From positions 33,817,943 through 33,881,942 of the forward strand of contig OZ035962.1 of the NCBI GenBank assembly GCA_964034945.1: DNA of 64,000 nucleotides, read 5' to 3'. Shown in pieces: positions 56,226-64,000 of the stretch. Below the pieces are notes generated by a model, which saw nothing but the letters and a program-made list of their open reading frames with translations, was not told where the DNA came from and made no database searches. The stretch's first letter is position 1. Every line of letters starts with the position of its first letter. Made by a program: the position numbers and the translations under genes. Source of the stretch: Chrysopilus asiliformis. Lineage: Eukaryota > Arthropoda > Insecta > Diptera > Rhagionidae.

Positions 56226-56690
56226 TTTATACTCTATATGATACGTCATATAGGAGAATAATAGATTTAGTATAACGTTTGTAACGCATCGAACCGATCG
56301 TCGGACACAAAAATGAACTACACCAGTGCGTTTGGGATGATAAAAGATTTTGATATCTGCATGACCGTCCGTCTTTATGTCAACCTGTTTATTTGTCTGC
56401 CAGTCTCTCTGTCCGTGAACAAAATCCTGTTGGATCACTCTTCCATACAAATTAAATATTTTTTTATGTTTTCTCAAAAACGGTGCATAGTATCGAAAAA
56501 TTTATAAAGACGAAATGTGTTCAAAATATGATTTTACATAACCGTTCTATACATCAAAATCCAATCGAATCAATCCTTTCTCCCTCTCTCATACAATTGG
56601 ATTTTCTTATAAAAATTTTGTCTGCCCTCATATAGAGTATTTGACGATTGTCCCCTGGCAATTGTAGCTTTCTTATGTGTAGTGTCATGT
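56226..56690 (+). mobile_element. Divergent INE-1-like element, copy G
   Basis: It follows the order of the other copies with many changes: TATACTCTATATGA start, GTTTGTAACGCATCGAACCG, AAAATGAACTACACCAGTGC, a decayed GTCCGTCTTT tract, CTCAAAAACGGTGCATAGTA, CATATAGAGTATTTGACGAT and the terminal TTGTCCCCTGGCAA hairpin. It represents an older or separate subfamily shared with the fragment at 18.0 kb. Confidence 0.75.
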
Positions 56691-57639
56691 TTGTTTACAG
56701 ATAGGCCGGAAAGAGATGTTTTTTAGTTGAACATATTATCACATATGCATTGCAGAAACAATGTTCCGATAATTAAACATTTCGCTATATCCAATAGCAG
56801 CTGTGGGCATAAAAATTTACTGGTTGAATTTGATGATTCTTTGGTAATATAAAAGCAAGTAAATTATCGTCTAGGGGAAGATAACTCTGTGATTAATTAG
56901 AAAGTGATATTTTGTGCCTATCTTTTTGGGAGAACTATAGACGATTTTGTAAGAAAATCTAAGGTATGTTTTCAGAAAACTAGAATTATTCCCCTGATCT
57001 TTCTTTATTACGCAGTTATAAATTCTTTTTTACTACAATAATACCGGAATTTCGGAATTTTATAGTTTAGCGTATAAAAACAGTTACGGGGAAAATGGGA
57101 ACAAGTAATAACAAAATCCATGGTATTGTTTAAAGCACGCCATAGAAGTGACTTAAAGTAAGGAAGAGGGGTAAGAGTAAAACTGCACTTGGGATTTGTA
57201 ATAGAAGTAGAAAAAATTGAGAGCATTTGGCGAATGGGCCCTGGTAATTGTACGTACGCAAGTTTTGCACATATGAAATGATTTTTAGATAGAATGTGTA
57301 CTATAAACCGTTGATAGCATATTCAGTTGATGGTCAATGTGTTTTATATGCCTTCATCATGTCAATTTTTTTTGTCGAAAATTTAATGCCAGATATCTTA
57401 TTTTAAATATTTGCGAGGTAATCTCAGAGTAAAAGTTTTTGTCCAGTATTCTATGTAAAATATCATGCCAGAATTTGTTTTCCTTATTCTTCAATTTTTG
57501 AAAAACTATTTTCTGAAAAAAAAAATGAATGTATCGCTTTTTATAGGCTACTAGCAGACTCTTAGTTGCCAGCTTAAAGTTTTTTGTATAAATTTTAGAA
57601 TGCCAAAAAACCATAAATAACTTAAAAACTTTTGGGAAA
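56691..57639. other. Interval with no gene
   Basis: AT-rich DNA; the 114-aa minus ORF at 57357-57701 has no recognisable features. Confidence 0.4.
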
Positions 57640-58130
57640 AACGTTATCCTTACAGGATCTTTCGTTTCGAATTTTGAAATTGCCAGATTCGTGATAAGCA
57701 ACCCTGAGAACCTCCCAAAGCCAGTTTTTGCGAGAAAAATTGGAAAAAGGACATTTGCGTTTTCCTTAAAGGGCCTTCCGTTTAGAATTTTAAAAATCTA
57801 ACACCGGATTCGTGATCAGCGACTCCAAAAACCCCGTAATGCCAATTTTTCCGGGGAAAAGGGGAAAAGGGGAAAAGGGGAAAAGGGGAAAAGGGGAAAA
57901 GGGGAAAAGGGGAAAAGGGGAAAAGGGGAAAAGGGGAAAAGGGGAAAAGGGGAAAAGGGGAAAAGGGGAAAAGGGGAAAAGGGGAAAAGGGGAAAAGGGA
58001 TATTTGCGTTATCCTTACAGGACCTTCTGTTTCGAATTTATCATCGCTAAAAACCTGCTCCTGGCAACGCAGATCATTTTGCAAAAAACCGCGTAAAAAT
58101 CGGTCCAGTAGTTTTTGAGTTTTGTAACCT
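57640..58130 (-). repeat. Modular dispersed repeat, inverted copy with expanded microsatellite
   Basis: Modules contain CGTTATCCTTACAGGA, TTCGTTTCGAATTTT, GATTCGTGATCAGCGACTCC and CCAATTTTTCCGGGG-type strings, the complement of the modules at 11.1 kb. Three modules lie at about 57640, 57745 and 58005. The end at 58120-58150 is CAAACAGACAGCCAAACAAAC, the complement of the usual GTCTG start. Confidence 0.65.
57853..57999 (+). repeat. (GGGGAAAA)n microsatellite, about 18 copies
   Basis: A perfect 8-bp unit begins exactly at the CCGGGGAAAA segment of a repeat module. It has regular G4 runs and could form G-quadruplexes on the plus strand. Long ORFs across it (repeating LFPFSPFP) are artefacts. 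Confidence 0.95.
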
Positions 58131-58194
58131 CAAACAGACAGCCAAACAAACATCCATTAGATCTGATTTATATCCACCTGAATTCGGTTTTTTC

Positions 58195-58241
58195 TAGATT
58201 TTGACGTATTCACGTCGGGCGAAGCCGGGTACAAATTCTAG
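58195..58241 (+). mobile_element. Helitron-like 3' terminus
   Basis: The hairpin-like ACGTCGGGCGAAGCCGGGTA followed by CAAATTCTAG before T is a classic Helitron 3' end. A 5' TC start was not identified, so the left boundary is unknown; the modules at 57.64-58.13 kb may belong to it. Confidence 0.6.
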
Positions 58242-59727
58242 TTTTCAATCAAATATAAAAATTTGATGAAGTAAAGGGTTCATTATGCTTACCATTAATA
58301 TATTTTTATATTACATTTGTGAGTTTTAGAAACTGACTGAACTTCGTATAACGCGACTCGTGTACTCGTACGTAACGTTTTTTTATAAAACCCACCTCTT
58401 ATTTTCTACAAAAGTTATAAATACGATAATTAAAACGGCTGAAGTCAAAATAAAAATGGCTAGATACGTAAAATTATGGGACCATTTAAATTGCTTAAAG
58501 TTCCTTTATCAAACAACATTAGATATGAAATAATACAATAAAGCTTTAACATACTAGTGTAATATAAAGTATGCAATGTCGTGCATTCAAGCAATTATAG
58601 AAGTTAATGCTTTTGATATTATCATAAATGGTTAGTCGTTTTTATCTCATCATAAAAATAAGGGATAGGCAAATAACCACATGTTGAAGAGTCAAATCTA
58701 TTTTACCACGTGTCCTTTGCATTGTATCACTTTTGTTAATAACAGAAAAAGCCTCCAGAGAAATACAATAATGTTTATATCTTTTTATATTGGAATTTGT
58801 GTATACATCTTCATACTAAATAAATTCCACAACAATAAATTCCATGGAATTAATATGCCTTAGTATGATTTTTTAGTTTTGTCAATTTAGCGCACTTACG
58901 AGTACCTTAGTACTAGGTTATGTTGAAATAAAAAAAAAACAAATAACATCACAAAATCGTAAAACGACGTGCTTTTAACCTACTTATTGTATATTCTTTG
59001 TATGAATCACTAATAAGTGAAAATAAATAAATAAAACAAAATGATAGTAAGAACTATAGACAACCAACGAACGGTTGAAGAGTGTGAGAACAGAATTTCT
59101 TTAAGAATGGGATATACTATACAAGTACAATTTTTATATGTTGCTTTATAGGATAATAAATATAGGGATTATGTTGAAGTTAACAAATAAAAGTAAAACA
59201 TGTTAAAAGTCTGAGAAATAGCATTCTTTTTCTTCCTATCAAATTTCAGACATTACAGTAGTATCCACATATAGTATACAAATATAAATGCTACTAAAAG
59301 TTAGGTAACACATCTTTGAATATCCCGATACAGGGATAAGCTTTGCTCGTGACGAAGCAATTCTATCTTTTAGGATAGCACTAGAATAAAGACATAACAT
59401 TTTTATGGTTCACTGAAGAGTTTATTTGTTCTTCAGTATTACAAAGTCTTGTAAAGTTACTGAATGATGCTTTCGTTAGATTTCTTTCACTCTTCCTAGG
59501 TTGATGTAAAATAAGAAGTTTACGATAAAAGTCTTCTGAATATTTTACAAACAATAATTACAAAATTTCTAGTTGCATTTTCATTGCTACTTTAAAAACA
59601 TGTATATATTAGACAGTTTTAAAAAGAATGTCGTATCGAAACACTTATAAGGCCAAAGATACCTAAAAATGTATTTAGTTGAACCCACCAGTTAGGGGCG
59701 TATATAAGGGATGGGGGCGGGTGTTTA
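58242..59727. other. Interval with no gene
   Basis: AT-rich DNA without supported ORF, tandem array or paired repeat. Confidence 0.4.
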
Positions 59728-59885
59728 CTTTCTTATACGTAGTATTTTATTCATGAGTATTGTATTCATGAAAAGTTTCGACCTTTTAATTTTGCATAAA
59801 AAACATTTCCCGAGCACGGCTGAGTCGATACGAGCATTATTACAAAAATCTCTTTCTGTCTGTTAGTCTACACTGTAGAATAGTG
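59728..59885 (+). repeat. Dispersed repeat, copy 2 of the 1.37-kb family
   Basis: GTTTACTTTCTTATAC, TAAAAAACATTTCCCGAG, GAGCATTATTACAAAAAT and CTGTCTGTTAGTCT follow in the order found at 1370-1540. Confidence 0.5.
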
Positions 59886-60079
59886 TTTTGGTTATTGATA
59901 TAGGTACTGTTAATGGATTCTGATAGATAATTTTGAGCTGAAAAACATTGCCGAACAATGATATGTCTACGTCGTCAATTTTTTTAGTAATTGATCCTTA
60001 AAGGATTTATTATTCAAAAATTCACAGAAATTTCTATTATCATCGTAGAAAGGTGGTTTTTAGCTTATTTTAAAGCTAA

Positions 60080-60910
60080 TGAGCTCTATTAATTTTTATC
60101 CAATTGAGATAGAACTTTGATTTTTGATACAGAAGTTTCTGTTTTAAGCCTCCCCAACCCGGTTGGACAAATTTAACATATTGCTCTAAATTCACACTTG
60201 TTCCATACCAATCAGGCATTTCTATAGGGATGTTGAGCTAAAGTTCAGGAGTGGTATTCCGTAACTTGTTTCAAGCGTTTGTTTCGAGTTAGAAGAAAAA
60301 GTAGTATTCGCTGTCTCTGTTTCGACCAAAATAAATGACAAGGCAAAAAAGAGCTTGTTTCAAGCGTTTGTTTCGAGTTAGAAGAAAAAGTAGTATTCGC
60401 TGTCTCTGTTTCGACCAAAATAAATGACAAGGCAAAAAAGGAATACCACTTCAGTTTACCCGCAATGAAAGTGCTTTATTGACCCCCGGAGCCCTTCAAA
60501 AAAGTTTTAAGTCAGTTTTAATTTTGGTTGAAGCCCGACTCCCGCCATTTTTTATTGGGAACCAATCGGAAAGATACTACATGCCCTCCTACCCTTTTTT
60601 TTTAAAAAAAATCGGTCCCAGAGGATGGAGGGCGGATAGCAACGAATAAAAATGTCCATTTGCGGATAGGAGGGGGGGGGGGGGACACTATGCCTTTCAC
60701 CTCATAGGCACATCAAATATGTAGCGTCATTGGGGCTAAACGGAACTTTAGCCCAACAACCCTATAGAAATGGCTAATTGGTATGGCACGGGTGTGAATT
60801 TAAAGCGATATGTTAAAGTTGTCCTCACCTGGTTGGGGAGGCTTAAAGCAGAAACTTCTGTTTCAAAAATCAAGGTTTTATCAATTGATTTTTTTTTAAA
60901 GTAATGGATC
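60080..60910. mobile_element. Element with ~165-bp inverted arms enclosing another MITE
   Basis: The left arm 60080-60248 and right arm 60749-60910 share, inverted, GATTTTTGATACAGAAGTTTC, TTTAAGCCTCCCCAACC, ACATATTGCT(C)TAAATTCACAC and CCATACCAAT, then ATTTCTATAGGG. A related end lies near 12005-12045 (GGTTGTTGTGCTAAAGTTC). The right side is followed directly by the mariner derivative at 60920. Outer termini are not defined. Confidence 0.6.
60250..60450 (+). mobile_element. AGTGGTATTCC MITE with internal 89-bp tandem duplication
   Basis: The ends AGTGGTATTCC (60250-60260) and GGAATACCACT (60440-60450) are perfectly inverted. Inside, an 89-bp unit (CTTGTTTCAAGCG through GACAAGGCAAAAAAG) occurs twice in tandem, at 60265-60353 and 60354-60442, essentially identical. 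A single-unit copy is at 25.36 kb. Confidence 0.82.
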
Positions 60911-60919
60911 TTTCAACAA

Positions 60920-61349
60920 GGACATAACAAATTTGTATTTAAATAAAACACAGAATAATTGAGATATCGGGCTGAAATTTATTCCAGGTGTAGTGGACAT
61001 GTTACAGTTAAGTATGAAATTCGATGTTGTTCATATGGCCACCGCGAGCATTGCACTGATTGATTCTTTTGTTGGCATAAACCAACGACTTAACATAACC
61101 CCATAAAAAGAAATCCAATGGCGTTAAATCGCGTGAGCGAAGTAGCCATTCGACCGGACCATTTCTCGAGATTACACGATTGCGACCACCGACTCAGAAT
61201 TTCGGTATTAAGTTTTAATAATTTCCAAACGTTGCTCGTTCGTGAACTTCACCATGATAAAAATGTAAACCTTGACTGACGTTTTAGCATTGCCAGATCA
61301 TAAAAAATTTTAGGGTGCGTTTTTATTAAAATACAAAATTGTTATGTCC
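60920..61349 (-). mobile_element. Internally deleted mariner derivative (430 bp)
   Basis: The ends GGACATAACAAATTTGTATT and inverted GGACATAACAATTTTGTATT pair. On minus, ATG at about 61254 reads MVKFTNEQR, then after a deletion SRNGPVEWLLRSRDLTPLDF and FLWGYVKSLVYANKRINQ, then GGHMNNIEF. These are the first residues and C-terminal catalytic part (the third acidic residue) of a mariner transposase, with the middle missing. Related to the copy at 3.2 kb. Inactive. Confidence 0.82.
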
Positions 61350-61687
61350 CGGTTGAAAGACCCGTTAGAAATGAAAAAAATAAAAAAAAAATAAATAAAA
61401 AAAAGTAGTTTGACAAGGGATGGAAAAGGGTCACTTACCCTATTCTTTGACTGCAAAAACAGGTGAACTCTAGTTTTAATGAGTGTGTCAACATGCACAC
61501 CTGACCTTGCTTCCCACGGATGATGCAAACGTTGACTAGATTCCCACAATGGGTCAAATATCTCAGCGTCTAGACGTGATATATGACTCGCACCTATCTC
61601 TACGACTGGCCAAGGTGCATCTTACATCTGGACTTTCATTCATTCTTTCTCCAACCGTCAAGATTATCATACATGTAATTTTCCTAG
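61350..61687. other. Junction interval left of the BEL/Pao pol fragment
   Basis: AT-rich to 61430, then less biased. It does not encode the reverse transcriptase expected upstream of RNase H in BEL pol. The 69-aa frame from 61549 has no recognisable match. The element's truncation point should lie close to 61690. Confidence 0.4.
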
Positions 61688-64000
61688 AGAGAAGACCTAG
61701 AGATGGAACTAGACATCGACAAAGGCTCACAAGAATACATAAAAACTCTCGGTGTTAGTTGGATCCCCACCTCGGATGTATTCGCCTTTCACACAAGGTG
61801 GACTGAAGCAAAGACGGTAAATAAGCGATCGATATTGGCTGAAACTGCACACCTGTTTGATCCATTGGGTCTGGTTAATCCTTTAGTTGTACGGGCCAAA
61901 ATATTAATACAGGAAATATGGAAGCTAAAGCTAGATTGGGACTCTGCTATACCGTTGGAGCTACACACGCAGTGGTTAAAACTCCGACAGGATATGACCA
62001 AAGTGCTAACGGTCCGGATTCCGAGACTAGCGACCACCGAGATCTACGATAAGATACAAATCCATGCTTTCTCAGACGCTAGTGAACGCGCTTTTGGTAC
62101 AGCAATCTACCTCAGGTCTATTGAAAGCGATGGCAGAGCAACAGCTCGACTCCTTTGTGCCAAATCCCGCGTCGCCCCACTCAAAACAATAACTCTCGCT
62201 AGGCTCGAACTTTGCGCTGCTCAGGTAACGGCTCAACTTGTTCATCGAATCGAAAGGTCGATTAGCTTTCGAATCAAGGAAGTTTTTTATTGGACAGACT
62301 CAAGAATAGTACTTTCATGGCTAAAATCTGAGTCGTCATTTTACAACACCTTCGTAGCAAATCGTGTCGCCAGCATCCAGCGAATTTCAATGGTTTCCAA
62401 CTGGGATTATATCAATACAAAATGCAATCCAGCCGATCTTGTCTCCAGAGGGGCGTCTGTTGAGCAGTTAACTAATTCTCCCTTATGGTTCCAGGGTCCA
62501 GACTTTCTCAGGCTTCCGCAGAGTCACTGGCCCAATGCCGAAGAAATACTGCCCGATCCTGAATTAGAGAAAAAGGCAACCAATCATGTCTTGTCCTCTC
62601 TAAAGGTGGAACCTCATTTCATTCGCTCGATTAATCACAGAAATTCATTTAAATGGCTGCAACGGGTCACTGCATATGTTCTGCGGTTTATTCGACTTTT
62701 AAGAACAGGTGGAGCCGCAAATCAAGGTGTACCTCATAACACCCTAACAGTAAAGGAACTCAATGACGCATTGATAACCATAGTTCGCCAGGTACAGATC
62801 GAGTCTTTGTTTCTTGAGAGAAAAAGGCTGAAAAAGTGCCAGCCATTAGAGGCATCAAGTAATTTATCAAGTCTCGCACCCTTTTTGGATAAAGACGGCA
62901 TCATAAGAGTTGGTGGTCGACTCCCGGAGGCTAAGTTACCGTACGACGCCAAGCACCCTATTCTTCTTCCAAATAATGATGCACTAACATTAATAATCAT
63001 AACACAGCTACACAATGACAATCTCCATGCAGGTCCACAAGCTCTACTTTACATTACGCGACAAAAATTCTGGCCAATCAAGGGAAAAATACTAACGAAT
63101 CTCGTAGTTAGAAAATGTATTCGCTGTAATAAGGTCAAACCCAGGATGGCAGCTCAACTAATGGGTAATCTGCCAGCGGTTAGAGTGCAAGCATCTCGCG
63201 CCTTTTTTAACGCCGGTGTTGACTTTTGCGGGCCTATTTGGACTCACTTCAAGATCCGTGGTAAAAGACCGCAGAAGTCCTACATAGCAGTGTTTTGTTG
63301 CTTTGCCACCAAGGCAATTCATCTAGAAGTCGTCTCGGATCTTTCAACAGCAGGTTTTTTAGGGGGTCTCCGGAGGTTTATCAGCCGACGAGGAAGATGC
63401 CAAAATCTGTATTGCGATAATGCGACAAATTTCGTCGGCGCTCGAAACCAATTGGAGGAGCTCATTCCCGTTTTCCAAGACTGTGTCTCAAAGGAGCTAA
63501 TTTCTAATCAATGCTCATCCAAAGGAATCCAATTCCATTTTATTCCACCGAGAGCACCACATTTTGGCGGACTCTGGGAAGCTGCAGTCAAATCTGCAAA
63601 ATCGCTACTTCAAAGAACGATGGCATCGGCATCTTTAACATATGAAGAACTTACTACAGTTACGGCAGAAATAGAAGCTATGCTTAATTCCAGACCCTTA
63701 ACTCCATTATCTTCCAACCCGAACGACCTGGCCGCGTTGACACCAGGCCACTTCTTGATAGGCGAACCAATGACATCAGTGCCTGATCTAGTAGAGGAAC
63801 CGAGCAACAAGTGTCTGCTGCGCAGATGGCGTTTAGTAGCTCATATAAAACACGAATTCTGGCGGAGATGGAGTCAGGAATATTTAAATCAGCTTCAGCA
63901 ACGTCATAAATGGAAAAACCCTGAACAAAATGTGCAACCTGGAATGATGGTTCTTATTAAGGATGATAATATTCAAGCATTGAAATGGCAGCTTGGACGA
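61688..64000 (+). CDS. BEL/Pao LTR-retrotransposon pol fragment: RNase H and integrase, open to window edge
   Basis: After a stop at 61685-61687 the frame is open for 771 codons to base 64000. Order: KTLGVSWIPTSDVFAF and a DPLGLVNPLVVRAKI block (typical BEL/Pao after RT); RNase H with catalytic Asp at 62075 (FSDASERAFGTAIY), Glu at 62207 (RLELCAAQ) and Asp at 62297 (YWTDSRIVLSWL); CNPADLVSRG; the integrase HHCC finger (HNDNLH at 63011-63028, CIRC at 63116-63127); the core with Asp 63221 (GVDFCGPIW), Asp 63416 (YCDNATNF) and Glu 63578 (PHFGGLWEAAVKS); then LTPGHFLIGEP, the BEL C-terminal region. No stop or frameshift. gag, protease, RT and left LTR are absent; the right LTR would lie beyond the window. 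Confidence 0.93.

Noticed and set aside
57782..58096. ORFs with repeating LFPFSPFP or GKGEKGKR
   Set aside because: Translation of the (GGGGAAAA)n microsatellite.
61789..63810. Minus-strand ORFs under the BEL/Pao pol
   Set aside because: Shadows of the 771-codon plus-strand frame.

Overview
The window is AT-rich, intron-heavy eukaryotic DNA from an insect, most likely a higher fly (a tephritid-type acalyptrate is my guess). The support is INE-1/DINE-1-like elements carrying (GTCY)n tracts, mariner, PIF/Harbinger, piggyBac and hAT relics, a BEL/Pao pol, and GT-AG exons a few hundred bases long. I see no rRNA, no functional tRNA, no CRISPR array and no prokaryotic gene organisation.

The only host gene I can support lies on the minus strand and fills the left half. 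Eight exons (30248-30721, 10490-10748, 6009-6221, 5621-5945, 5060-5550, 4866-4987, 915-1146, 172-856) join in phase at all seven junctions. Together they give about 933 codons of a serine-rich, low-complexity protein that continues past base 1. The 122-bp exon at 4866-4987 is too short to show up as a long ORF and was found from its splice sites and phase. FGF-type basic motifs and an acidic S/D block suggest a neuron-navigator (sickie/NAV2-like) cytoskeletal protein; that name is tentative.

The introns (largest about 19.5 kb) and the whole region right of 30.7 kb are packed with transposable-element debris, much of it nested with readable target-site duplications (TSDs). At 18.3-19.9 kb a hAT element with 8-bp TSD carries a cysteine-rich ORF. 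At 25.7-27.6 kb a hAT holds an INE-1-like element and a second hAT. At 27.9-28.4 kb is a non-LTR insertion with a 14-bp TSD. At 28.5-29.25 kb a PIF MITE sits inside a pogo-like MITE. At 52.2-55.6 kb a non-LTR reverse-transcriptase relic is split by a hAT that contains piggyBac, PIF/Harbinger and a fourth TIR element. INE-1-like copies occur at 6.6, 7.7, 8.7, 12.5, 18.0, 25.8, 48.2 and 56.2 kb.

At the right edge (61.69-64.0 kb) is an uninterrupted 771-codon reading frame encoding the RNase H and integrase part of a BEL/Pao retrotransposon. The reverse transcriptase, gag and left LTR are missing, and the frame runs out of the window. Apart from the minus-strand gene and this pol frame, every protein-like ORF is a transposase or RT relic, a captured fragment, or a shadow of a repeat.
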